From the NCBI RefSeq assembly GCF_028389875.1, contig NC_084669.1, forward strand, positions 27,578,567-27,642,566: a DNA stretch of 64,000 bases, in the 5' to 3' direction. A program made the translations under genes and the position numbers. Below, piece after piece: positions 1 to 14,084 of the stretch (position 1 is its first letter; each line of letters starts with the position of its first letter). This DNA is from Rhea pennata. Its lineage: Eukaryota > Chordata > Aves > Rheiformes > Rheidae. The notes beneath the pieces were generated by a model. It made no database searches. It had not been told where the DNA came from and was given only the letters and a program-made list of their open reading frames with translations.

Positions 1-1479
1 CATTCACCTCCTATTCCCTTCTAATCTCCCCTCCGGAAAAAACACAAGGCCTCTTGCTATAAAACCCCAGATTTCAGCTTTTGCTACTAGCAGATGATTG
101 CACTGAGTAAGTGCAGATAGGCAGGATAAGAGATAAATCAGGCACAAACGCTGGCACAAACGTCACTGTATCTAGAATAATGCTGCAAATAGCCATGAGC
201 AGGTTAAATAAAAAAAAGTTCATGGTAACAGTGCCATAAGAGAAATTGTGAGAGGAAAAGTGGGAGGATAACTGATGGTCTTTTCTACTTGCCAACCATA
301 TTCAGGATCATCCCCTTTGTCACAGGGAAAATGCAGTGAGATCCTTCTTGTTATCTGTGCAGGAGCAAAAGCTTCCTGGCGGGATGGATGGAGATCCCTT
401 CCTACTAACACGTGTGTGTTCTGTGATTCTCCTTACTATCTGGTGGCAAAAGCTCCAAAGGGCAAAGGTCTGGAACTAGCGCTATTCGCTACTTATATTA
501 TGGCAGCACCAGAAACACTATTTGTAAGAAACCTATCATGCTGTACCCCATAGAAACACTTAGATAGGGGGAATTCCTGCCTCAGCGAATTTTTTTCTAG
601 ATGGATGACCTAGACTAAGGATGGGCAAGCCATGCAGAATTACTTGAATTTTGTGTATCTGTGAAATTCACAGCATCATCTTTTGCAACCTTATTATTGA
701 CTGATGTGGACACATTAAGTTCACACTCCAGTTAGCCATAGTGTTCTAGCATAAAGTGAGGAAGTTCTGGGATAAAGTAGATTGTAATGTTAAGAAAGCC
801 TCAGTGTTGGTTTATTTTCTTCTTAATTGCAACCCATCTCTTTTCTGATTCAGGTTTCATTCTGTGCTTTCATTTTTATTCCTTCGATTTTGATGGAGAG
901 AAATTTTTCTCTATGTGAGGCTGCACCTTTACAGCAGTAAAAGGACACAAGTTCAAAACATTAAGAGCTACAATTAACGGTTGGGCACAGTTAAAATATG
1001 AGAAAGAACATGAATCTTTCAGGCTGTAGTTGACGATCAAATGAGTTTGGGGATCTTGATTTTTCCATTAGTGTTTTCAAATGGCCTTGCCTTCAAACTT
1101 AGGGCATGACCAGAAGCAAAACTGCCAAAATATCATGAGAAAGGCTGCTCTTGCAAAACTTCTAGCCTGACTAGAAGGAGGAAAATCTCATAAAAGACTA
1201 TTTTTGTGTGCTTTCCAGCCCTGCTTGGCAGGTCCAGAAGGCTATACCAGGTTTCACTTGAAAGTTTTGAACCACATCTGAATTTTTCTTTGGTTTCCCA
1301 TCACTTTTATAAATATTTAGTATTCCATATGCCTGTGGTATGTCAGCTGTACTTACTTGTTGCACTTAGGCCCAGACCTGTGCAGGCCAGAAGCAATGAA
1401 GTGATTTTCAACCCTGGCCTGAAAATTGTTTATAATTTAGTAGTACAGTATAATAGTATACAGTATAATTTAGTAAGCA

Positions 1480-1708
1480 GAGGTCCAGAGTCTATTGCAG
1501 TTGCAGCTGTACAAAATAACAGAAAAATATCTCAGCCACAAGAGCTCAGACTCTAATAGATAACAGGAGAGATTTTACCACAGCTCCTCATGCATAAAAT
1601 GTGAATAAAGAAAGACACTATCACTAAGGCAGGAGAATACAACTAGTCAGTATTTAAGCTAGATTTTTTGAATCACAGTCCAGGGCTTTAACCACAAGAC
1701 CATTCTCT
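1480..1708 (-). mobile_element. Ancient tRNA-derived SINE remnant
   Basis: On the minus strand, 'atggtcttgtggttaaagccctggactg' at about 1701-1674 resembles the tRNA head with Pol III A box of old amniote SINEs. A degenerate B-box-like 'tgattcaaa' follows, and farther on 'tagagtctgagctcttgtgg' and 'tctgttattttgtacagc' resemble the tail of reptile-type SINEs. The middle is diverged and the boundary beyond 1480 is unclear. Assignment is by remembered family resemblance only. Confidence 0.6.
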
Positions 1709-4700
1709 CAAATCCAAATGAATGTGCTATACATTACAAGAAGTCTAAATGCAAACAAAAATATCTGAAAATCCTGTTGTGTAGGAAACTGGCTGTGATT
1801 CAGCCTCTTGGCTCTGTGAGTTCACATTTGGCCTAACTCACTCCAACCACATAAGTTTGCATGTTCTATTGTTGTGTCTATGGTAGGCACTAAGCAGAAC
1901 TGATATTAAAGTCACTAGGCACAATCTTGGTGCTTACTAGAAGACAAAAATCTAACTCCCAGGTTCGGCAACTGCTAAAACTAATAGTGACCTGCAGGTG
2001 AAAAAGATGCACTACATTTTCAAGAATTCATCCCTGCAAAGTTTTGCCCTGGAACCTCCAAAGAAAGGGACAAAAATTGGAACAGCTTGTGGATTCAGCA
2101 AGCCTCCGTGGAAGTCAAGTTCTGCAAGAATTTCTCCATGACTTCAGTGTCAATTAAAGCCATATTATTCTACTTATTTTAGAGCTCACCATTTTTAGTC
2201 GCTATAATCTAACTGAAGTAGTAATGTGATTCCCATTAAATGACCCCCCCAATACAATAAGCAGAGATGATTGCCTTCAATGAACTATATTGTCCAGTCA
2301 CTTTTTATATGAAAGAAATACAAAACACCCATGCTGTTCCAGAACATATTTTATAGTTAAGACATGTAGCCAGTAGCCACATGCTAGACTGAAGTTCCAG
2401 GGACACACATATTTACCAAGAATGACCTGGCTACGATTTTGAAAAGCATAGATTCTCTGGGGAGAACGTGTGGGGTACTGCAGTGTCTCAGGGCAAACTG
2501 GTAGAGCCAAGGAATATATTTCTGACTATGCTAGAAAGATGCCCCATGCAAAGTCCATTAGGCTGAACAAATACGGCTCTGTTTTACGTGATGCGAATGG
2601 ATTCTAAGGGCACATTACCGCCTTCTTGTAAAAAAAAGGATGTTCTTTGTGACCAGAATTCCTTAGCTTACTGCACACTGCAGCTAAACTGGGGAGGTCT
2701 ACACACAATATCTCTGTTGTATTTCTGTGGCAAATATGTGGCACTACAAAATACAATAGCAGATGGAACAATCCTCACTGAACAGCAAATAGGATTATCT
2801 TTCTTTGGGCTTATAATATTTTCGTAACTTACTGAGTAGAATCCAACTGTCCAGGCTCTAATATGTGAGGCATTTCTGAAGAGTAGCTCTTGGGCCAAAA
2901 ATATTTAAAAGTAGTCCACAGTTTGGCCTGAAGATGCTGTGATGTAGTACTCCACAATGATGCAGTCAGGCAAAATATCATTTAAGGACCTTGTGTGAGG
3001 GACGCATGAGAAAGACTAGAACCTGTTACTGAAAACCTGAGATATTTTAGGACGGTTTCCATTTTTTTTTTTTTTGCCTTATTTCTTTTGTAGAACATAG
3101 TTTTCTCTTCCATTGTTCAGCTCTCCTCTCCCTGTAGGATGAGGAATCTTTGTTACTAAATAAAAGAGCAGTGCCTAGCAGAATGAATAAAAGACAAGCG
3201 ATTATAATATAAAATACTAATAGTCTGATCCTGCTCCACCTCTAGATTAAATAGGAGATTGGTTGCAACTTGATTAAAAAAAAATTTAAGTTTTTGCTGT
3301 TGACCAATGAATTCCTCAATGTATCAAGTTCCTTATTTCAATAAGTTTCCAAGAACTACAACTTTCCTCCAAATAAGACCTAACTTTGATGGCAAAATAG
3401 CAAACAATTTTCTTCCAGAATCTCTCTTCTCACAGTTTAACCAGCCCCAGTTGCTTAAAGTACATATTTTCTGAACTAGCAAGGTCCTGATTGAAGGATA
3501 TTTTCCATAGGCCCGTCAAGCTGTTATCTGAGAACTGCGCTGGTTCTCCTTCTAGAAATGTACCATCGACTGAAACTACGTGATCAGAAAAGAAATTACT
3601 GTTTAAACAGTTACTACCATCCCAAAGAATTTAATCAGTTTCCTAATGGGCAGAACTGTCACTGGTTCTAATATTACTGCATTTCAATAAAAGATGGGGA
3701 GTTTCAGATAGACCTCTTAGAAGTATGGGACAGCATCTATCTTACATTTCTACTTGCTGTGTAATAACCAGGAGGGATAGGCACATGTAGGAATCAAGTG
3801 AAAGTGCTTAGCTGGATTGACTTGGCGGAGATTGTCTGTATCACAATAAAATTAAGTCAAGTATCTTACAAAACTAGTTTGTTTGGATATGTACAAAAAC
3901 ACATATAGTAGGTTGTATCTTGTAAATAGCTTTTACAATATATAGCTTTAAGGTTCCAGAGCAAAAGCCCCCAAAGCCATCTTTTTAACACCATAAATGA
4001 TAGCTTTCTTAAAGGCGAGGCTTTTTTGCATTGTTCTTGCAACAATACAAGGAAATGCAACAAATCTGAAAACAACCTCTTTGCTGAGCTAGAGCTATTT
4101 TGAGATTATATGAGTGGGCATATCACACTCATTTTGTGTAGAGAGCATTTTGGAAAGTTCTAGGGGGCTGCTGTGTTTCCTTTCTTGGCCTTCTATTGAC
4201 GTTGTGAATAATGTGCCACAGCCATTACAACCACCTTTATGTCATGGATGCCTGTCCACAAACGAATGGACTGGTAGTACCCGCATATATACCACAGGCC
4301 ATCTGAGAAAGGACTTGGATGATAGTGGCCTTGTTTCAAAAACAAACAATAACTTCGTAGACCTTTCATGTCCATCAAGTTTTTGAATGTTGCGTGTTAG
4401 TATTTGCTAGTAGGATGGACAAAATCTTTGAGGAGTTCTTTCTTGGCTCATGAGTGACAGCAAAGGGAAGTTCCCTATTAGATTGGCAAACCACAAGGAA
4501 GACTACATCCCTCTCCATAACTCAGCATGGTTGACAGGAAACCTCTCTCTCATTCTTAACTTTTGATTTCCTTCTGAAGGAAGTTTAGTGAATGTGCTTT
4601 CTCTCCAATTCTTCCCTTATCATTCCCAGTCCCCTTACAGGCAGCCACACACATGTATGTGCATACACATACACACATGGTCTTTCTTTGGGTGTTGCCT

Positions 4701-6530
4701 GTTTTCTTAATTTAGATTTTAACCACTTCAGCCTGTCAGTAGAAATATAAACAGATCTGGGTTGTGAGACAGCACAGTTGGAGCTGAAAATCTGGTATCA
4801 TACAGCTGCTAAAGTTTTTGTTTACTTAAAACTATGACATATCCTAGTCATATCCTTCAGGTCAAAATCATGCAAGATTTATGGAGATTTGTGCTAAGGA
4901 GACAATTATATTTTCCTAGGGCAGTTACATACTTTAAGGGAAGAATATAGTTTTTTTTTCTGTTTCCAAGTAAGAAAACATGTAATATGTAATTCAAGAC
5001 AGGTAAACATGGTATGATCTTCACTTTCACTTTATTTTCTTACGGCAATATAAGCACAATATTGATTAAACAGAATTTATAGTTGAACTTGAGCTCTAGG
5101 TTTGCCAAATGCTCTGGACTGCTATGCTATGCGTGGTACCAAAGACTAAAAGGATAAAAAAAAATCACTAATGCAATTGATGATACTCAATTCCTATCTC
5201 CAGAGCTGTAGTTCCTCGTTGCATGTATCAGAGCTCTGGGAGAATTTATGAGGACAAGGACTGAGAACAGGAATGTAGGGATCACTGCAGTGATGTAAGG
5301 GGACCAGTGGCTAATTTTAAACTCCACTTGTACACTGATAAATCTAAAAGATTTACAGGTCTGGTTCCATTCACAACAATCAAGACAAGAAGTCGAGCAG
5401 ATTGTACACAGATGATTGTTGTTCACTAGGAGTAATGCAACAAGGAGACTGAGTTTTATAAAGGTGGCTAATAAAGACACTTAGCACCAAAAGTGAAAGT
5501 TGTCAGTACAGCTTTTAAAAGTTTCACTAGCAGAGGAGTACAACAGAACCTGCTTCTGCCTCATTATTACCAAACCATTGAGGTATTTGTGACAGAGTTT
5601 CAATATAGATACACAGGTTTTGTTCCTCCATGCGGGGAAGCTATTTGCTTTTGATTTTTCTTGCTGCTGTCTTTCCCTCTTCTCCATTTTGTTCATTGTG
5701 GAGTACTACCATGGTTCCTCCTTCCAGGAAGCAAAATATCCGTCAATCACTCATGTTCACATGAGGTTGTACTGCAGTCTGTGCTCCACAAATTGAACAC
5801 TCCCTGATCAATCTGCTTTCAGGAAAAGAGCTGAGGAAAAAAATACTACTTTCATGATATATTCTTGAGGACGGGAGGAACTTGGGTAGGAATTCTACAA
5901 GAGGAAGATGTCTACTGTGCCCATCCATTTGCATGAAGTAACTGGCAAATGCTCTTGCAGTATGGCAAAATGTAGGAGGTCCAGCTTATGTTGAGAAAAG
6001 AATTTTAAAGAAAATGAAAATACTGCTTGATTGTAACAAACGCCCTTTGTTCATTATTCTTCAGCCAGCATCCTCTCTACTAAGTTGCTAAGGCTATCTT
6101 GTTTATACAAGATGCAGTAAAGAAAAAGGGATTATCGTGTGCTCAGTCAAATATTACCACTTACTTTCCAGAAAGACAGAAGAAACCTACCTAGCCTCCT
6201 GGGCAGAAGGGCATTAATGTCTTTTGTTGAAACAGATAGAAAGACTGTGATCTTGCAACAAGAGATCCAAGAGGTGAATGATTATCTGGAACAGGTGGAT
6301 GGGAAAACATACTTTGCCACTGGCTAGCATCTCTAGACAGGAGTTTTCCATGAGTGGACTTCCATCTTGAGATTTTGACCTTCAGTGACACTCTGTAGAG
6401 AAAAATAATTCACAGATGCACACTAAACTTTTCTATTGAACCACTCCCTCGCTGCTGATGATTATGGTGGTGGAGAGAGTCTTCTAAAGAGGAAAGATGG
6501 TGAGAATCTAACTCATTGTAAAATATATGT

Positions 6531-6554
6531 AAAAAAACAAAACAAAACAAAAAA
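6531..6554. repeat. (AAAAC)n microsatellite
   Basis: A run followed by AAAAC units in intron 2. Confidence 0.9.
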
Positions 6555-9500
6555 CCACAACCTTGTGGTCTGAAGCAAGGTTGTGGGGTTAACTTGAATG
6601 AGAAATCAGAAAATTCCAGCAACAAAAAGGCACAAAAAAGCAGCATTTATTTGGTTCAAATGCACCTGTCAGCCTGTAATAGTTTTTTCCAGCCCTACAA
6701 TGACTTAAGTTATTTGCTTTCCCACAAACTTTGGCAGAACACTGGAGTATCTTCTAAATGTTTATCTTTCGCTCTATAGTAGCCGTCTCCAGAATGAAAC
6801 AACATTAGTTAAAAGTTAAGCGAAAGACAAAAATTTTCCAATTAAGGGCTCACAGGAGGAATCACCACCATGATACAACTTTGTCACCAAAAGGATACAT
6901 GACAATAATAAAAATGATTAGTATATCTACTTCTTATTCCTTCCTTGCCCCTAGTTCCTGTGTCTCTCTATCTCTCGACTGGCCTCAACCCATAGGTATT
7001 AAAAATATAAAGTCAAATGGAAAATTATAGTTGAATTAATAATAATGGAAAAAATAGAGATAAATTAGAAAAGTGACATCAACTTTTGCTGGCATTTAGA
7101 AGCCATTAGTTTGAGTTATAATAAATACTTACAAATTTATAAGGGTGTTCAGGATTGATTTGTAGCACTTAAAATGAGATCTTGGCCTTAACATAAGTCC
7201 ACAAAGTTTGACTGAGTGTAAAAAGCAATACAGAAAGAGAAGAAAGAATTTCAGAGAAGCTTCTACATGAGAATATTAAAATTACTAACATCACAAAGTT
7301 CAAACATCAGTTAGCGATCATAAAAGCTAGTGAAATATTTTTTCTTCAAAATTACCTGAAAAGATCTGTTCAGAAAATATTTGAGTGTATTTCTAAGTGT
7401 TTCAATTGTTCGATAAAACAAAAACTGTTATTTCAACTCTAAATGAAATTAAACTTTTTAGTCTTTGCTATTATCATCAAGGCTTAAAAAGCCTATGTTT
7501 TTGGTTAAATGGAACTTTAAAATGTTTCTTTCATCAAAAACCTTTTTTGTAGAGATTGCCTAAGATTTTCATTTATTAGCCCTCATAGTTAAACCTTTAA
7601 GATATTATATTAACTGCTTACTGATTTTGTAATGTTGTTAAATGACTAGGGCCCATAAGTAGAAGTTTAACTACGCTAATGTAAAAAGGTTTACAGATGC
7701 AATTTCACTACTATGTTTTTATACGGAGAAAAACTAAACATTCAGAAAATATAAAGGCTTTGTACTTTGAAAAACATGAGAACAGCTCTGACTCTTTGAT
7801 TTGTAACGATGACTAATAACAGACAAGTTTTAGTACCTAATATTTGTCAGTATGAGTCATTTAGTCTCCCAAATTCACCCTTCCCTGAATCATCCCCATA
7901 ACTGAACTGGTTGTAATGGGGTGCTTTTTCACACTATCAAGAGCAGTTTGAGTTGAATCTAAAAACATGAATTCACCATTTCTAAAACACCTGGATGTTG
8001 AAGCAACTCCTTTCTTTTGTTTCAGTGTGGCAATATTACATTGAGCTGTAGTCAAAAAAAGGAAAAAAGATAAAATAGTAACAGAGTCTACAGAGAGCCA
8101 AGTGTTTCAGGTGTGCTAAATAATGAAGAGGTCAGGTAACTTACACAGAATGATCAGAATCTTTCGATAAAGTGAATATGACTACGTTTCAGCACAGACA
8201 AATGTAAAATTAGTGGGATATAAATTGTTACTGTAAGTATAGGATGGGGCATCATACTCATGCCAAAGAGTGATTCTGAAAACGATGTTGAGCTATTGCT
8301 GGAGTTTCCAGTGTGGCACTGAAAAAATAAACTAAAGATTTTCTTCATTGCTGCTGATCTTGCATACTACAACACAGTGCTTTTGTTTTGTTTCATTTTT
8401 AATTAAGATTGGCCATTTCTAAAAAATACACTCTAGTTCAGTTCTCTTAGCAATGTGGTCAGCTGTGGAGAGCCCGAGCAGTGAGCTTACTACTTGCAAG
8501 CACCTAACTGGGCAGGGAACTGCTGGGAAAAGATAGAGCATCTGTCACAGCCCTGTTCTGAACACTGTAGGTACATCTGACTTGAGGTTCTTAGTGTCAG
8601 CTGAGATGCAGGTTGTCCAAACTTGTATTTTCAGCCTTAACTCAGAAAGCAGCAGATCACTTTCTAGTGAAGGGGCACAGCGTAGAAACAGAAATGTTCT
8701 TTTTATGTGGAAATGCGTGGAAAAATAAAAGGTGCAATAAATGCTTTGGGGAATTGCCTTGCCACTACTGACTTAAGATTAACATATCCATTGCACAATG
8801 TGGAGTTCTTTCCATCACACAAACGCCACAGCTCAATAAAGTCGGAATGCCATGCTAGCTAAAATTCTCAGCTAATAGGAATAGTATTACCTGGCTTTTC
8901 CTGTTTGTCGTGCAAGCAGTTATTGTGGGTCAGATCATCCAGTATTACAAACAGATGCATCCCCACAGACTTAAACAGAATTACACTCATTTCTTCATGA
9001 GCACTGACCATGTTAGGCTTGCTTGCCTTCAGTTTTAAGGTCTAACTGAAAACACTGCTGAAAACTTAGGAGACGCTGTAAGGTAAAAACAAAAAGGGAT
9101 AAAGAACAGGGAGTAAACTCTGCTTCTGTGATTCTGTTTCAAATGGAGAACTAATCACAAACTGTCTGCCAGCATTGTAAAAACTGCAGTGCAAAGCACA
9201 TTTTCTGTCCGGAAGATGACTAAAACGCTAAAGGAAGTGCAGATATTAAGACTTAAAAGTTAAAAAGGAGTTCTAGTTTTAGTTTCCCTCTCTCCCATTC
9301 AGTTGGGACACAGAAAGTGGAATCTGAGGTGATCAGGCTTTTCCTTGGGTTATTACTTCCCCACATTATATTCTCATGTTTTAACCCACCACCTCCCCCA
9401 ACAGCTCAAATCTACTGATTGCCTCAAGAGAAGCTTCCACATAAACAGCTTTAGGCGGGTTGAATTCTATCAGTGCCTTGACTTTACCTGTGGACCTATT

Positions 9501-9912
9501 TCACAGAAAGTACCCAGCATTTGGGAGAAAAAGCTATCTCCCATCTGATAATTTGTGTCATGATTACATACCTTATTTTCTGTCTCCCAGAATATAATTT
9601 GTGTATGTTTGTATTTTTGTATCTTTGAAGTAGCTACTTCCAGAACTGAAAACAGCACGCTGCTATGTAAAACTCTCCATGTGGTAATGCATTATGTTGT
9701 GTAAGGTCTAATCATTCTAACCATTTTAAGTCCAGTCACTGAGTTAGGTCCAGGTGATTTCTAACATGCTAAGAATAAGATCAGCCCTGTCAGTCTGCAG
9801 ATCCCAGGTAGCAAAAAGAGTGCCACATAGCCATCATGGCTTTCCACACTCCATAAAACTGTTACTTATGACTAATACTTAGTTCAAAAGTCACTCCAAA
9901 TTCTGCTTTATG

Positions 9913-9942
9913 TAGGTAGTATGGGCCCTCCCATACTACCTA
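9913..9942. repeat. Perfect 13-bp inverted repeat (hairpin)
   Basis: The arms TAGGTAGTATGGG (9913-9925) and CCCATACTACCTA (9930-9942) are perfectly complementary and separated by the four bases CCCT. The hairpin ends directly at the 5' truncation point of the adjacent CR1 copy, suggesting it marks or arose with that insertion. Confidence 0.9.
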
Positions 9943-9943
9943 G

Positions 9944-10236
9944 AAGACAGAGCTAGACTCTTCTCAGTGGTACCCAGTGACAGGACAACAGGCAATGGGC
10001 ACAAACCAAAATATAAGAAATTCCATTTAAACATTTTTACTGTGAAGGTAGTCAAACACTGGCACAAGTTGCTGAGAGAAGTTGTGGAGTGTCCATCCTT
10101 GGATATTCAAATATTCAAAACCTGACTGGACACGGTCCTGAGCAACTTGCTGTAAGTGACCCTGCATTGAGCAGGGGGCTTGGATGAGACAATCTCCAGA
10201 GGTCCCTTCCAACCTCAGTGACTCTGTGATTCTATA
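9944..10236 (+). mobile_element. CR1 LINE, 5'-truncated 3' end
   Basis: This shows the characteristic avian CR1 3' region in the plus orientation. It reads from a 'cagtgacaggacaacaggcaatgggcacaaa' type segment through 'gtggagtgtccatccttgg', 'ggatgagacaatctccagaggtcccttccaacctc' to the terminal 'tctgtgattctat' motif. At about 290 bp it is a typical severely 5'-truncated copy. It has no open frame of its own. It lies antisense to the ZCCHC24 transcript in intron 2. Confidence 0.93.
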
Positions 10237-13200
10237 ATTTAATATTCCATAGTCATGTGGAAGTTTTCATGCATGTACATGCATGTTGAAGAGTAATGAG
10301 GAAAGTAAAAATGCTATTTAAACTAGATAGTGAGGAAGTATTTACAAACACCCGGGAATTTTCAACTTTAAATATTTTTTATGTGGATGTGATGAAGACT
10401 CCATCTTTCAATTTATGTATAACAGCAGAAGTACACAAGACTAGACACTGGAGAGAACTATGGATGAACAATAAATCATATTATTTAAAGAACTACTGAT
10501 TCTTTTTAAAGTAAATTGACTTCAGCCTTCTTCATTTTCTAGGAAAATTTGAGCAAACCCATTTCCTGGGTCAATATTCATAGAAAACAAATACCTCTAT
10601 TTTCATTGTAAGGAACAGTATCTTGTGACATTGGTAGCCAGTCATGATTAAGCAACAAACCTGAATGTTAGAATACTGGTAATCTAGCTGCATGCCAAAA
10701 CTAGGTCAGACTGTTCAAAATCAAGTAACAAACACCCCCTCTCCAAATAGATCACAGATGAAAAGAAAAAAAATTTGATTTCATATATTGTGTTCTGTAA
10801 GATAGCTGTCTAGTTCTACTTCTATGAGCTCAATCTACATTAACAAACAAGGCTTAACTATGTGTAGTGGAGTACCAGTTCTGTACTCTGTGTAATGTTT
10901 ATCTGGCCAGTCTCTGTAATTCATCCCAAAAGAAAAGTCAAGGAGGAGTTAAAAGAATAATCAGTGCCAAGAAGCTTTGTCTTCTGGAGATGTACAACAG
11001 GATACTTTTTACTGTGCCCAAATTTGCTTATTCATTCCAGAAAGCACTGTCTCAAGGGAGGAGGAATCAGCAATCATGGGCTTCTAAGAAGCAGTATGGA
11101 ATACATCAATTTTACAAGAAGACAGTGAACATTTATTGCTGGATATCCAACTGCTGGCTGACAGTCTGACTTATGGAGTCCTGTTAAAGGGTACTATGAG
11201 TTTTTTCAAGAACTTCAGGTTCCTTTTCAAGGCCTGTATGTTTAACTCTTGGGGCTCACTGCACTTTGGCCTTGTTTCTTATTATAACTTAACCATTCAA
11301 AGTGAGCTATAAATGTCCACAGATGAAATCCCTATGTCTTATCATGCAAGGTGTGCTAAGCAACTAAGCAAAGAGTTTTCTTGACACTAATGAATTAAAT
11401 GACAGACATTGCACATTAAAAAGAGAAAAATATAAAGAAAAAGGTTGAGTTTGGAAAAACTAGATAAGGCTTGTGTCTCAGGAAACCAAATACAAGGAAT
11501 ATGAGAGGTGCACTTTTGAAGCTCTGTGCTTTCCACTCCCTACTATGCCAGCTTCAGTGTGCCAAATATCCATTCTTCAGCTTTAATTCTTCTATATCAA
11601 CGAAAGGGACCTTGGAAAGGAGACCGAATGGATGAAACTCCTGAGCTTAGATATTCCAGAAAAGGAATGAGGGCTTTAACTGTGGCAGCTGGATAAGAAG
11701 GGGAATTGATTGGGCAAGAATCTCAAGAATGGAAGCAAGATAAAGAGAAGGTATGACAGGGTGCAGAGCATGGGGTCAGCAGGGTCAGAACCTCAGTGTG
11801 TTCCAGTAATTCTGCTGGAGCAAGACAACAGCCTGTCTCTGAAGGCTGGCCATCAAAACTTGCTAATGGCTGTCTCCAGCTCCTACTGAAATGAGTAGGT
11901 CTTTTTCACAGGCACAAATGGGAGTTAAATTAGGTTCTTAGTGAAGTAACCTTAGAGTGATGCTATATGTTACCCACTCCAGTTATTTTTCAACAGCTGG
12001 CAGGCTTCAGGCAACAGCTGTCTTCTCACTTTTCACACTTCCCTGGTCTTATCTCTACCAGCTTCTGCTTTTGGCTCTTATCATCCACCAAATGTATTAG
12101 GGGCTTGTCAGAGAGAACAGTATGGGGTAGAGAGAAAAGACATGATAAGAAATGTTTATGGAGAGAGATGCTTCCATGAGATACTGCTCTAGCTCCTAAG
12201 AAAGATGGGCAAGGTCTAATGGATTGCACCGAGGTAGTTTGTATCCTTCATTAAAAGAAACACTCTGTCTACCCTCCCCAAGCGCACTCACCAATTACAC
12301 CTCTACCACTAAACCTCTATCTAGAGTCTGTGCAGTCTGATCCTATTGAATCTCTGTGTACAACCACCAGAGGAACTGGTAAAACAGCACAGGCTCTAAT
12401 GTGGACTGCACAGGCTGCACATAGTTCTAACCATCCCTCGGCACAGATAATCACTAATGTGAACCAGCATTCAGCTAAGATCATCTCATGAATGATGAAC
12501 ACCTGGATGACCTGGGCAGAATACATGGCAGTGAACAAATATTTTGGTGTGCCTGTAGCTACTGTGCAGTTCCTTTCCTAAGAACATATGTTCAATAGCT
12601 CAGTTCAGTCTAGCTGTAGAGAGCTCCTGGATTCCTTACTGGTTCTGAACAGCAGCATCCACAAGTCACTCTATCACCTCCTGATGGCCAGAAGATTCAG
12701 CTCCAACATAATAGGTATAACCAAGGGCTTTAACTGCCTTTGCTACCATCCTCTATGGAAAACAGTGCAACATTCACAGATGTGATGCTACAGCATTTCA
12801 AAACCTCGAAACTACAGAAGCTGGCAGCACATCTCCTCAAAAAAACATTGTTCCAGGACTTCTGGATTAGAACTGATTAGGGTTAGCTGGTTCAGAGCAG
12901 AGGCAGAACTTGCCTAAGTCTGCAAGCACTGCTATTATGTTCTGGAAGATCCAAAACTGCTGAGAGAAGGTGTGCAGCTGACCACTCTGCTTTCTGGCAG
13001 AATGGAACTTTCTACTGGAAGAGCAGGATTCACAAACTGGCAAAACAGAGCTTCCCTGGGTTACGAGCTGAGCTGAGACAATTTTACAAGCTCCCGCAGG
13101 GATTAAATCTCAGAAGAAACTTTGTCCCTTTTCAAGTGCAAAGTACCTATATCTGACCTGATTTCTCTGACGTTTGAGGAAAACAGTTGCTAAACAGAAA

Positions 13201-14084
13201 CACTGCTTTACAGGCCCAACCCTGGGAAGAGAAGGAGAGAGCAAACCACAAATGTATGTCTTGAAAATGCTCAGATTCTAAATTATATGAAACAGGTGCA
13301 GAACTGAACAGAGTAGAGAGTGACTGAGAGATTGTTTTCCTCTACTTCACTGTGGGGGCCATAAATCCACCATCCACAGATCTGAGAATTACTTGAGTAT
13401 AAAAAAGTCTGCTGTAGCAATAGAGTTGGCAGAGCAACTCACAGTCAACTTTTTTTCCTATCTTGCCAATCTAGAGCAGTGTGGTTGTAGAAAGAGATAA
13501 AAATGGATCTCTGCTGCTCTCAGTTGTCAAATAAGCCCTTGGGGGTAACCATGGATTATAAGTGGTTCCACTGTAGAAATCATCTCAGCTGACTCTTCAA
13601 TATATGGGATATAAAAGTAGCATAAAAGCAACTTGTGTCTTTTATGCCAGAAATCAAATACAGATAAAATGAGGAAAGTCTGCTATGCCTCACAGCCTGT
13701 GAGGTCAAAGCATATGCTGATGCATCCTAATGTTATTGGAAGTACAGAAGATACCACTTTTATTTCAATTATTCACTTGTCTGAAATGTAACGGAATATT
13801 TTTTTGCGATAGTTGCATAAAATGCTCAAGTAAATTTGATTTTTGTTAAGTATTTCCCCTAAGAATGAAGCAATTTTTTCTTTTTCCAATCTGCCACTCA
13901 GCTGAAATCCTTTGGTACAGAAATTTCTGGCCCTTCTTCTCAGGCCTAAGATGTGATAAATTCCAAAATTATGATAGATTCCAGAAATGAAAAACAGTAG
14001 GAAAAAAAAAGAAAAATCAAAGCTGCAGTTGCAGGGGGCTATGAAGGATCACAGGGTAACAAAAGACTAATGCTAGAATTCATC

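Noticed and set aside
3165..3240. Segment resembling a SINE tail ('gcagtgcctagcagaatg')
   Set aside because: The match is too short and nothing in the flanks supports a SINE body.
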